In this document: piece after piece, positions 1 to 5,998 of the stretch
How positions within the stretch are numbered: position 1 is the first letter of the stretch
Layout of the letters: every line of letters starts with the position of its first letter
NCBI GenBank assembly: GCA_023422005.1
Contig: JAEZSC010000034.1
Span: forward strand, 1 to 15,216
Length of the DNA stretch: 15,216 nucleotides
Direction of reading: 5' to 3'
DNA from: Bacillota bacterium
GTDB lineage: Bacteria; Bacillota; Clostridia; Christensenellales; UMGS416
The notes under the pieces: generated by a model
Told to the model about the DNA's origin: nothing
The model's input: only the letters and a program-made list of their open reading frames with translations
Databases searched by the model: none
Made by a program: the position numbers and the translations under genes

Positions 1-86
1 CAATCATAATGCTCCTTGAGCCAAGGAATGATGATGGACGTATCCAGCCCGCCGGAGTAGGCGAGCACTACCTTGAGTTTGCTCAT
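1..86 (-). CDS. argG: Argininosuccinate synthase, N-terminal fragment cut by the window edge
   Basis: Only the first 28 codons are visible; they begin MSKLKVVLAYSGGLDTS. SGGLDTS (residues 11-17) is the ATP-pyrophosphatase P-loop at the start of argininosuccinate synthase. That cytoplasmic enzyme joins citrulline and aspartate, using ATP, in arginine synthesis. The ATG at 84-86 is preceded by GGAGG with an 8-nt spacer, which settles the start. A good promoter lies about 30 bases further upstream. The rest of the gene is outside the window, so length and the remaining active-site residues cannot be checked. ThiI and asparagine-synthetase-type enzymes share the fold, but the SGGLDTS wording directly at the N-terminus is typical of ArgG. 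Confidence 0.93.
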   Translation of the reverse strand, partial: MSKLKVVLAYSGGLDTSIIIPWLKEHYD

Positions 87-114
87 TGGGGTCGCCTCCG
101 CTTCGTTTTGCATA

Positions 115-143
115 ATTATACATCCAAGAGAATGATCTTGCAA
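115..143 (-). promoter_or_regulatory. Promoter of argG
   Basis: On the minus strand, TTGCAA (138-143) and a perfect TATAAT (115-120) are separated by 17 nt, a sigma-A layout. Transcription would start about 30 nt before the argG ATG. I did not find a clear arginine-repressor box. Confidence 0.75.
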
Positions 144-208
144 TGCCCTGCGGGTAAAACCGCCGAGCCCACCACCGATCTCCACAGATTCCTTCGTACA
201 TATAACCG

Positions 209-237
209 TTTACATTGTCCCGTTTTCGCGCTACTAT
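209..237 (+). promoter_or_regulatory. Promoter of the GNAT-type gene
   Basis: TTTACA (209-214) and TACTAT (232-237) are 17 nt apart. Transcription would start near 244. That leaves a short leader carrying AAAGGGGA (265-272), which fits translation from the GTG at 283 rather than from the ATG at 262. Confidence 0.6.
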
Positions 238-282
238 GGATTCATTCATCATCGTATCTTCATGAAAGGGGACGAACTCTGC

Positions 283-1437
283 GTGCTGGAAGTAAAGGAG
301 CTGACTAGGACCCGGACAACCATCAACCGCTTCATTCGCTTCGCGTGGAATATCTACAAGGACGACCCCAACTTCGTGCCCCCGTTGGTCTCTGACATGC
401 GCAAAAGCCTGATGGGCATCCACAACGCGCTGTTCGACAACGGCGAGCAGGCCTTTCTGATGGCCTATGACGGCGGCCGGCCTGTGGCACGGCTGTTGGT
501 GGGCACCAACGAACAGCTTAACGCCGCCCGTGGCTTTCAACAGGGCTATCTGAGCCTGTTCGAGTGCGTGAACGACCAGAAGACCGCCAACGCCATACTG
601 GACCACGCCTGCGAATGGCTGCGGGCCCGCGGCATCCACAAGATCGTGGGGCCGGAGAACTACACCTACGACGACTTTGGCAAGGGCCTGCTATGCCAGG
701 GCTTCGATGGCCCGCCGGTGCTCTTCAACCCCTACAACCCCGAATACTACATCTCTCTGTTCGAAAATTACGGCTTCGTCAAGCAATATGACCATTTGGC
801 CTTCTACATCAAGGTGGGCGATTTCGACCCCGGGCGCTACGGCGCCATCTCCGCCTGGGCACAAAAGAAGTTCGGCTTCACCGTGGAGCGCGTGGATCTG
901 GACCACCACTTTGAGCGGGAAGTGCAGGACATCGCCTATGTGCTCTCCACAGCCATGCCCGACCTGCTGGACCAGTTGGCCCCGCCCACCGTGGAAGATG
1001 TGCGTGCCGAGGGCAAGATGCTGCGGGACATGGCCGATCAGGAACTGATCTATCTGGCCCGCGTGGGCCAGCGCGCCATCGGCTTCCTGCTGGCCATGCC
1101 CGATTACAATCCCATCATCGCCCGCATGAACGGCCGCATGATCAGCCCCGCGCTGCTGCAATTCCTCAAGGAGCGCCGCCGCGCCCGCGGCAAAAAAGCC
1201 GGAGGCAAGGTGCTGGAGGGCCTGCGGGTGCTGGTGTTGTTCGTGATCCCCGAATACCAGAACAAGGCCGTGACCGGCGCCATGCTGCTGCAGTTGTACC
1301 TCGCAGCCAAGCGCAAGGGCTATCGCTGGGGCGAGGTGTCCACGATCGATGAGCGCAACATACAATCGTTGAACTCGGTGGAGAAATCCGGCGCACGGCT
1401 GTACCGCACCTATCGTACCTACGAGAAGCAGTTCTGA
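283..1437 (+). CDS. Large GNAT-superfamily protein (YghO-like), substrate unknown
   Basis: The 384-residue product begins MLEVKELTRT. It carries YKDDPNFVPP (residues 25-34), GPENYTYDD (about 123-131) and FNPYNPEYY (about 148-156). I recognise these as hallmarks of a widespread cytoplasmic family of about 380 residues placed in the GNAT N-acetyltransferase superfamily. The C-terminal third has the GNAT-like run VIPEYQNKAV followed by ERNIQSLNSVEKSGARLYRTYR, the usual end of an acyl-CoA-binding fold. The canonical R/Q-x-x-G-x-G loop is not obvious. No substrate is known to me. I chose GTG 283 because AAAGGGGA lies about 10 nt upstream and relatives start with similar residues. ATG 262 in the same frame would add 7 residues but lacks a ribosome binding site. 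The gene stands alone, divergent from argG, and ends at a strong terminator. Confidence 0.8.
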   Translation: MLEVKELTRTRTTINRFIRFAWNIYKDDPNFVPPLVSDMRKSLMGIHNALFDNGEQAFLMAYDGGRPVARLLVGTNEQLNAARGFQQGYLSLFECVNDQKTANAILDHACEWLRARGIHKIVGPENYTYDDFGKGLLCQGFDGPPVLFNPYNPEYYISLFENYGFVKQYDHLAFYIKVGDFDPGRYGAISAWAQKKFGFTVERVDLDHHFEREVQDIAYVLSTAMPDLLDQLAPPTVEDVRAEGKMLRDMADQELIYLARVGQRAIGFLLAMPDYNPIIARMNGRMISPALLQFLKERRRARGKKAGGKVLEGLRVLVLFVIPEYQNKAVTGAMLLQLYLAAKRKGYRWGEVSTIDERNIQSLNSVEKSGARLYRTYRTYEKQF

Positions 1438-1511
1438 AAATCGCCATCATTGTCTCTTATTCCTCCGCATACAGAGAGCGCTATAGAAACTCACCTGTGA
1501 TTATTCGCGAA

Positions 1512-1553
1512 AAGAACGGCGCTTCCGGGCAATCCGGAAGCGCCGTTCTTTTT
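1512..1553. terminator. Bidirectional intrinsic terminator
   Basis: A perfect 17-bp stem (1512-1528 with 1534-1550) has a 5-nt GCAAT loop. It is followed by T residues on the plus strand, and its A-rich left side gives a short T-run on the minus strand. It sits between the convergent GNAT-type gene and the kinase-like gene and would end both transcripts. Confidence 0.9.
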
Positions 1554-1560
1554 GCAAAGG

Positions 1561-2205
1561 TCAACTCAGCCCAAAATGCTTTTCAACCCGCTGCAACCTA
1601 TTCTCAATGGTGCTTGTCTCGTCTCGCAAAAGATAGAATACATCGCTTTGATAAAGCTCCTTCAGAAACATCTCGGTTCCGTATTTCAGCATTTTGCTGA
1701 TATTGCAAAGGGCTTTCTCTGGCTCGGGAAGCGCCATAATGCAGTCATAAAAGTCTTTATGATCCGGACGATGATAGTAGTCTTTGACAACCAGGTCGGG
1801 TTCGGCAACCAAAAAAACGATGCGCTCACGCTCCGTAATCGTCAAGGCTGTTTGGACAGGCATATGCATGTCCGCCACAACCCTTTGATGTTCAGCCAAC
1901 TTGATCAGCTCTATCAGTGCCACGGGAAGCTGCTCTTCGGCAACCTCCTGAAGCCATTGATGATATTGCTGATAGGGACGGTTGAAATAGAACTCCCAAC
2001 TTGGGAAGTGGGTACATTGGGCGGGTTGGTTCTGCCTGTCGGCAATGAGTTTGCTGATTGCATAGGTCGTATTTTCTTCATACAACAAGAGGCCATGCTT
2101 TTGGGCCAATGCTTTTGACAGTGTTGTTTTCCCACCACAGGCTGTCCCGCAGAGAAAGTACACGTTCCGAAGATAGTACCTCAGTATGTTGTTGGCAATT
2201 TTCAT
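1561..2205 (-). CDS. P-loop NTPase / small-molecule-kinase-like protein, function unknown
   Basis: The 214-residue product has a Walker A loop GTACGGKTT (residues 20-28) after a short hydrophobic strand (VYFLC). A possible second acidic site is VVADMHMP (109-116). Size and layout suggest a single-domain kinase of the shikimate/adenylate-kinase type, but the substrate cannot be read from the sequence. No membrane segment or signal peptide is seen. The start is fixed by AAGGAG, 6 nt upstream of the ATG. The gene is visibly AT-richer than its neighbours, which suggests transfer. It is expressed from its own promoter through an attenuator-like leader with a 12-codon leader peptide. Such leaders are known in front of antibiotic-resistance genes and amino-acid operons. 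Since this is no biosynthetic enzyme, a drug- or stress-induced role is an inference only. Confidence 0.75.
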   Translation of the reverse strand: MKIANNILRYYLRNVYFLCGTACGGKTTLSKALAQKHGLLLYEENTTYAISKLIADRQNQPAQCTHFPSWEFYFNRPYQQYHQWLQEVAEEQLPVALIELIKLAEHQRVVADMHMPVQTALTITERERIVFLVAEPDLVVKDYYHRPDHKDFYDCIMALPEPEKALCNISKMLKYGTEMFLKELYQSDVFYLLRDETSTIENRLQRVEKHFGLS

Positions 2206-2215
2206 GATAGTCTCC

Positions 2216-2305
2216 TTATAACAACAATTTAACTCAAAAAAGGCTTATCCAGTAAGCCAATGAGCCTAGAATCCAAATCGTTAGCGGATTCGATTGTTGT
2301 TATAA
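2216..2305 (-). promoter_or_regulatory. Long-range inverted repeat linking the leader peptide codons to the kinase Shine-Dalgarno region
   Basis: TTATAACAACAAT (2293-2305, read on the minus strand) lies inside the leader ORF and covers its Leu-Tyr-Asn-Asn-Asn codons. Its perfect 13-nt complement ATTGTTGTTATAA (2216-2228) ends on the first two bases of the AAGGAG ribosome binding site of the kinase gene. The paired RNA would close off or crowd the initiation site, and a ribosome sitting on the Asn codons would open it. The arms also enclose the terminator hairpin. The pairing is seen; the switching is inferred. A mobile element with 13-bp terminal repeats is the alternative. Confidence 0.65.
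2236..2258 (-). terminator. Attenuator: intrinsic terminator in the kinase leader
   Basis: On the minus strand GGCTTA (2258-2253) pairs with TAAGCC (2247-2242) around a CTGGA loop. Six T residues (2241-2236) follow at once. It lies after the leader-peptide stop and before the kinase gene, so it can cut transcription short. A competing partner, AGGCT (2267-2263), can pair with AGCCT in the 3' arm. Just upstream GAATCC (2291-2286) pairs with GGATTC (2274-2269), a further hairpin that overlaps the end of the leader ORF. Confidence 0.65.
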
Positions 2306-2319
2306 AGGTAGAAGCACAT
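2281..2319 (-). CDS. Leader peptide of 12 residues (MCFYLYNNNRIR)
   Basis: An ATG at 2317-2319 is preceded by AAGGAG (2332-2327) with a 7-nt spacer, as good a ribosome binding site as any in the window. The reading frame runs 12 codons to TAA (2281-2283) and holds three Asn codons in a row (AAC AAC AAT). It begins about 20 nt after the predicted transcription start and ends 22 nt before the terminator hairpin. This is the classic position of a regulatory leader peptide in ribosome-mediated attenuation. Expression is inferred from the ribosome binding site and layout. The peptide resembles no leader I can name. Confidence 0.65.
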   Translation of the reverse strand: MCFYLYNNNRIR

Positions 2320-2346
2320 ATCGTCGCTCCTTAAGAGATGCACTTC

Positions 2347-2376
2347 ATTATATCATTCAGTTTGATTGCCAGGCAA
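2347..2376 (-). promoter_or_regulatory. Promoter of the leader peptide and kinase gene
   Basis: Minus-strand TTGCCT (2376-2371) and a perfect TATAAT (2352-2347) are separated by 18 nt. Transcription would start near 2340, only a few bases before the leader ribosome binding site. Confidence 0.65.
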
Positions 2377-2517
2377 CGAACGAAAAAGGCCGGCATAAAG
2401 GTCAGCATGGGCCTGCCGGAGCGACCAGCGCCCACCGGCGAACCCCTGCCCTCCCGTCGGAATACTCTGTAACGGGCCACCTTGACCGGCGGCCACTGCG
2501 GCGATGGAGGCTAAGCC

Positions 2518-3366
2518 ATGAGAGCAAACGATCCCACTGTCAACTACCTGCCGGGATATAACCCCTGCCTGGACATGGGCGACGTGCCCATGCCCGCGGC
2601 TCCCTACACCATGACCGAAGGCGGGGAAGCCGCAGCCACCGCAGAGCATATGCCGGCGCCCCTGCCCAACCCCTGCCCCAGCGGCGCGGTGCCCTATACC
2701 GTGGAAGAGGGCGACACCCTCTACAGCATCGGCCGCCTGTACGGCGCCACCGTGGCAGACATACTGAACGCCAACCCCGGCCTTGGCGAAATGATCTACA
2801 TAGGTCAGACATTGTGCATCCCGATCCCCAAGCCATGCCGCGGCCAAAAAATCACCGTGGCTCCCGGCGACACATTCTACAGCATCGCCCGCAAGCATGC
2901 CATCACTGTGACAGAGCTCATGAACGCCAACCCCGGCGTGACCCCCAACATGCTGGCCGCCGGCAGCTCGCTGTGCGTGCCCCACCCGGTGACCCGCCCC
3001 TGCCCCGCCGGCGCAATGACCTACACCGTGATACAGGGAGACACGCTGACCAGCATCGCCGAGCGCTTCTCCGTGAGCATCTACGGGTTGACCATCGCCA
3101 ACCCCGGCGTGCCCATCGAGAGCCTGACCCCTGGCATGCGCCTGTGCATCGCGCCGTTCTCCTGCCTGCCGCCGTGCGTGGAGAGCGAGCGTTACACGCT
3201 ATCCGCCGGTGAGGACTTGAACCGCGTGGCCGAGCGCTTCCACCTGAGCACCGACGACCTGCTGCGGGCCAACCCCTTCGTGCCGCCGTGCTATTTTGCG
3301 CCGGGCAACGCCGTGTGCATCCCCAACAAGCCGGTGACGGTTGCAACAAGCAGAAAACGTAGATAA
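2518..3366 (+). CDS. Protein with four LysM domains, probably spore- or wall-associated
   Basis: The 282-residue product has four LysM peptidoglycan-binding modules at about residues 60-101, 111-154, 168-211 and 226-268. Each has the pattern YTV-x2-GDT-x-YSI and NANPG, ending in LCIP-like residues. Paired Cys and Pro residues flank each module. The first 50 residues are a Pro-rich, non-LysM tail with DPTVNY and MPAPLP. No signal peptide or membrane segment is seen. This is common for LysM proteins that coat spores from the mother cell, so a spore-coat or cortex role is an inference. The ATG follows GGAGG by 7-8 nt. The end is basic (RKRR). The next genes are tepA and ylzJ, and TepA carries the same two N-terminal motifs. 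The fourth module is the most diverged (AGEDLNRVAERF). Confidence 0.85.
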   Translation: MRANDPTVNYLPGYNPCLDMGDVPMPAAPYTMTEGGEAAATAEHMPAPLPNPCPSGAVPYTVEEGDTLYSIGRLYGATVADILNANPGLGEMIYIGQTLCIPIPKPCRGQKITVAPGDTFYSIARKHAITVTELMNANPGVTPNMLAAGSSLCVPHPVTRPCPAGAMTYTVIQGDTLTSIAERFSVSIYGLTIANPGVPIESLTPGMRLCIAPFSCLPPCVESERYTLSAGEDLNRVAERFHLSTDDLLRANPFVPPCYFAPGNAVCIPNKPVTVATSRKRR

Positions 3367-3380
3367 AAAAACAATATAAT

Positions 3381-3424
3381 CAAACGGAAGGCCCGGCGAC
3401 ACGTGATGCCGGGCCTTCCGTTTG
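3381..3424 (+). terminator. Strong hairpin after the LysM gene, terminator-like
   Basis: A perfect 17-bp stem (3381-3397 with 3408-3424) closes a 10-nt loop 15 bases after the LysM stop. The 3' side ends in TTTG with no long T-run, so termination on the plus strand may be partial. Read on the minus strand it is followed by an AT-rich tract with seven T residues, but no minus-strand gene enters it. Its last four bases are shared with the next hairpin. Confidence 0.6.
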
Positions 3425-3470
3425 ATGCGGTTGTAGTTTGTACGGCAATGGGACAACCTAAAGCATCAAA
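3421..3470 (+). promoter_or_regulatory. Hairpin just upstream of the tepA ribosome binding site
   Basis: TTTGATGC (3421-3428) pairs with GCATCAAA (3463-3470). GGTTGT (3429-3434) pairs with ACAACC (3453-3458), with a 4-nt bulge TAAA on the 3' side and an 18-nt loop. The stem ends one base before AAGGAG (3472-3477). TTTG at 3421-3424 also belongs to the preceding hairpin, so the two structures cannot both form fully. A role in tepA expression is inferred. Confidence 0.5.
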
Positions 3471-3488
3471 CAAGGAGTTGATGCATCG

Positions 3489-4208
3489 ATGTCGACGGAA
3501 CCCAACCCCACCGTACAGCCCGAGCAACCCGCACAGCCTACGCCGCCGGACCCAACCACAAATTACGGCATGCCGGCGCCGCTGCCGCCCATGGTGGAGA
3601 AAAGCCCCATCCATTGCATCACGATCGTCGGCCAGATAGAGGGGCACATCATACTGCCCGCCCACAACAAGACGACCAAGTATGAGCACATCATACCGAT
3701 GCTGGTGGCCATAGAAGAAAGCCCGGACATCAAGGGCTTTCTGGTGCTGCTGAACACCGTGGGCGGCGATGTGGAGGCCGGCCTGGCCATCTCGGAGATG
3801 ATCGCCGGCATGTCCAAACCCTCGGTTTCGGTGGTGCTGGGCGGCGGCCACAGCATCGGCGTGCCGCTGGCGGTCAGCACGACCTATTCCTTCATCGCTC
3901 CTTCGGCCACGATGACGATACACCCGATCCGCCACACGGGCCTGGTCATCAGCGTCCCGCAAACCTTCGACTATTTGAACAAGATGCAGGATCGCGTGGT
4001 CAGCTTCATCGCCGCCCACAGCCGTGTAAGCCACGAGAAATTTTTGGAAATGATGATGCGCACCGGCGAAATGGCCGGCGATGTGGGCACCATATTGATA
4101 GGCAAAGAAGCCGTGGCCTGCGGGCTCATCGACGAGCTGGGCACGCTGGACAAGGCCCTGAGCAAGCTTCGCAGCCTCATAGAGGAAAAGGATGTGAAAC
4201 CTTCATGA
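3489..4208 (+). CDS. tepA: ClpP-like serine protease, TepA family
   Basis: The 239-residue product has a ClpP/crotonase fold. GGGHSIGV holds the likely nucleophile Ser122, and MTIHP holds the likely base His145. The catalytic Asp is probably near Asp198, less certain. The run LLNTVGGDVEAGL (88-100) matches the oxyanion-side strand of ClpP-like enzymes. TepA (YmfB in Bacillus subtilis) was named for helping preprotein translocation. The first 38 residues are a Pro-rich tail containing DPTTNY and MPAPLP, which does not belong to the protease domain. AAGGAG lies 11 nt before the ATG, a long spacer; an ATG at 3481 is better placed but is out of frame. The stop overlaps the ylzJ start (ATGA), so the two are translationally coupled. 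In Bacillus the same pair is followed by spoIIIE, which is absent here. Confidence 0.88.
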   Translation: MSTEPNPTVQPEQPAQPTPPDPTTNYGMPAPLPPMVEKSPIHCITIVGQIEGHIILPAHNKTTKYEHIIPMLVAIEESPDIKGFLVLLNTVGGDVEAGLAISEMIAGMSKPSVSVVLGGGHSIGVPLAVSTTYSFIAPSATMTIHPIRHTGLVISVPQTFDYLNKMQDRVVSFIAAHSRVSHEKFLEMMMRTGEMAGDVGTILIGKEAVACGLIDELGTLDKALSKLRSLIEEKDVKPS

Positions 4209-4387
4209 TCTACAGCATTCTGCCGGCCAGCGTGATATTGGAAAACCCGGAGGAATTCAAGGCGCCGGAGATCCCCACGATGACGTGGAAGGGCATGCAA
4301 GTCACCGTGGACAACGGCTGCATCCGCAATGTGCTCAGCTCCAACCCCTTCGATTATCTGAACATCGGGCCGTGCAGCCGCATTTAA
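4205..4387 (+). CDS. ylzJ: YlzJ-like small protein
   Basis: The 60-residue product begins MIYSILPASVILENPEE, the YlzJ-like pattern (MxxYxxxPxExI). It overlaps the tepA stop by four bases (ATGA), which points to coupled translation and a shared job. The same order, tepA then ylzJ, is known in Bacillus. The molecular role of YlzJ is not known to me. It has two Cys residues and no membrane segment. Confidence 0.85.
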   Translation: MIYSILPASVILENPEEFKAPEIPTMTWKGMQVTVDNGCIRNVLSSNPFDYLNIGPCSRI

Positions 4388-4394
4388 TCTTTCA

Positions 4395-4418
4395 CCGCCG
4401 ACGCTGTTGCGTCGGCGG
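4395..4418 (+). other. GC-rich hairpin after ylzJ
   Basis: A perfect 10-bp stem (4395-4404 with 4409-4418) has a TGTT loop, 7 bases after the ylzJ stop. There is no T-run on either strand, so it is more likely a 3'-end-protecting or weak termination structure than a full terminator. Confidence 0.5.
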
Positions 4419-4516
4419 CGATTCAGACGACTTGTCACAACTGCTGTTATCGCCCGCCGCGCATGTCACCGGGCGATATTTCGCATTTATCGAACTTGTT
4501 CTTTAGAGCCGACGTA

Positions 4517-4592
4517 TCGCCTGTGGGCGGGATTGCCAACGGCCCTTATTGGGCTTTGGGTTTCCTCCCGCCGAGTAATCGGCGCTCGGCAA
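4517..4592 (-). repeat. 76-nt repeat, copy 1 (candidate structured RNA)
   Basis: Read on the minus strand it starts TTGCCGA, passes a hairpin, then GAGGAAACC, a 27-nt variable part and CCCGCCCACAGGCGA. The same blocks with the same spacing occur at 14949-15024 on the plus strand, with about 49 of 76 positions identical and no gaps. The internal hairpin (CGCCGA 4569-4574 with TCGGCG 4579-4584) is kept in the other copy with different bases. It lies 25 nt after the stop of the minus-strand GNAT gene. The remaining part of the 4388-4617 gap holds a second stem (ATCGCCCG near 4449 with CGGGCGAT near 4470) and no gene. Confidence 0.6.
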
Positions 4593-4617
4593 AAACCATA
4601 TCCTTCTGACCGATAAA

Positions 4618-5172
4618 CTAACTGAGCCAGTCCTCAACCAACAACCCTGTTATGTACTCGTCCTTAACCTGGCCGTCGGCCATACACCGATAGGCCTTTC
4701 TCTTCCTGCCCTCGATCTGATAGCCAAATCTGGCCTGCATGTTCCAGGAAGCATGGTTGCCGTCAAAGAAACCATTTTCCAGCCTGCGCAGGCCCAAATC
4801 CACGAACGCGAACGCAATCCTTCTCCCAAAGGCCTCGCTCCCGTATCCGTGGCCATGGTAATCCGGATGGAGCCAGATGCCTCCGCCGCCGGAGGTGCCC
4901 TGCAATCGATTGACCCGGTCCAGGCTGACCCCGCCGATCACCTTGTTCTCTTCCTTTAGCTCGATGGCAAACTCGTAGGACGTCCGGTTGTCACCCCTGG
5001 CGGCGCTTTCCTTGCAATACCGAATCCATTTATCCGCATCCTCTCTGGTATACGGATACGGTACGTAGGCCAGCCACCGGGAGACGTCCAAGCAGTTCAA
5101 GCCTTGTACGATGTCCGCGGCGTCGCGCTCTTCCCAATCTCTTAGGATCAATCTTTGCGTTTCCAGCCGCAT
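4618..5172 (-). CDS. GNAT N-acetyltransferase, RimJ/RimL type
   Basis: The 184-residue product begins with the typical RimJ/RimL opening LETQRLILRDWEERDA. It has the acyl-CoA loop region YHGHGYGSEA (105-114), where H-G-H-G-Y-G stands in for the usual R-G-K-G-Y-G. It ends with the N-x-A-S-W-N-M-Q-x-R-F-G-Y pattern (139-151). Such cytoplasmic enzymes acetylate ribosomal protein N-termini or small amines; the target here is open. AAGGAGG lies 9 nt before the ATG. The gene is 35 nt downstream of the SDR gene on the same strand and is probably the last gene of a three-gene operon. Confidence 0.88.
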   Translation of the reverse strand: MRLETQRLILRDWEERDAADIVQGLNCLDVSRWLAYVPYPYTREDADKWIRYCKESAARGDNRTSYEFAIELKEENKVIGGVSLDRVNRLQGTSGGGGIWLHPDYHGHGYGSEAFGRRIAFAFVDLGLRRLENGFFDGNHASWNMQARFGYQIEGRKRKAYRCMADGQVKDEYITGLLVEDWLS

Positions 5173-5207
5173 AGCCTCACACCTCCTTCACAACCAAAGC
5201 AGCTGCC

Positions 5208-5963
5208 TTAGCGTACCGCTCTTCCCCCGCACACCGGGATCAAAGCGCCGGTTACATAACTGGCCAAGTCCGAAGCCAGGAAAGCCACGACGTTGGCGAT
5301 CTCCTGATCGGTGCCCCGGCGGCCCATGGGAACGCTCTGCAGATAGCCCGTGCTGTCCACCATGCCCTCGGTGCGCTCGCGGTCGCTGATGGTCCAGCCC
5401 GGGGCCACCTGGTTCACGGTTACGCCGAAAGCGCCCACCTCCCGCGCCAGAATCTTGAGCAGGCCGTCCATGCCGCTCTTGCCGGCCACATAGGCCGCCT
5501 GGCCGGCCAGGTGCAGCAGCGTGCACTCGGTGTTGATGCCGATGAAGCGGCCGTACCCCTGCTCCTTCATGTGCGGCACAAAGGCCTTGGCCATCAGCAC
5601 GTTCTGCATCACGCAGGAGCGAAACTGGCTCTCAAAGTCAGCGTTGTCCTGCTCCAGCACCGTGGTCCAGCAGTATTGGCTCACGGCGTTGTCCACGACG
5701 ATGTCCGGCCAGCCCAGGCCTTCCGCCACTGCGTCGCGCAGCGCGTGCACCTGCGCCTCGTCGGTGATATCGGCACATACTGCGATGGCTTTGCGACCCA
5801 TGGCCTGTATTTCTTGCACCAGCTGCAGGGCCACGGCGGCGCTGCTGTGGTAGTGCACGGCCACATCCGCCCCGCAGGCCGCCAGCGTGCGGGCCATGAC
5901 CCGCCCCAGCTGCCCGGCAGCGCCGGTCACGACGGCAACCTTGCCGCTCAAATTGATCTGCAT
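5208..5963 (-). CDS. SDR-family oxidoreductase, 3-oxoacyl-ACP-reductase-like
   Basis: The 251-residue product is a classical short-chain dehydrogenase. The cofactor motif is TGAAGQLG (13-20), DNA follows at 91-93, and the active site is Y158-V-A-G-K162. VAPGWTISDR and the C-terminal GALIPVCGG fit a FabG-like enzyme. The catalytic Ser expected 13 residues before Tyr158 is Thr145 (within NTEC). I recall relatives with this NTEC wording, so it may be a subfamily trait. The substrate is unknown. Met at 5963 is chosen over an in-frame start at 6044 because AGGAGG precedes it by 8 nt and the extra residues do not look like SDR. It lies 35 nt after one GNAT gene and 35 nt before another, so one operon is likely. 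Confidence 0.88.
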   Translation of the reverse strand: MQINLSGKVAVVTGAAGQLGRVMARTLAACGADVAVHYHSSAAVALQLVQEIQAMGRKAIAVCADITDEAQVHALRDAVAEGLGWPDIVVDNAVSQYCWTTVLEQDNADFESQFRSCVMQNVLMAKAFVPHMKEQGYGRFIGINTECTLLHLAGQAAYVAGKSGMDGLLKILAREVGAFGVTVNQVAPGWTISDRERTEGMVDSTGYLQSVPMGRRGTDQEIANVVAFLASDLASYVTGALIPVCGGRAVR

Positions 5964-5998
5964 TTGTCTATCCTCCTGATTGGGTTGGCAACATCCTA

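Noticed and set aside
2216..2305. Small transposable element with 13-bp terminal repeats
   Set aside because: One arm lies in a translated leader ORF and the other abuts the Shine-Dalgarno sequence, with a terminator between. A regulatory leader explains the whole layout better, and no target duplication is seen.
2206..2340. T-box or known metabolite riboswitch in the kinase leader
   Set aside because: No T-box consensus (AGGGTGGNACCGCG) and no riboswitch core that I know is present; the leader ORF accounts for the region.
3352..3380. Promoter with TATAAT at 3375-3380 for tepA
   Set aside because: No -35 element lies at a suitable distance; the nearest TTGCAA is 28 bases away, and transcription would begin inside the terminator stem.
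4395..4418. Full intrinsic terminator after ylzJ
   Set aside because: The stem is perfect, but neither side has a T-run, so it is listed only as a hairpin.
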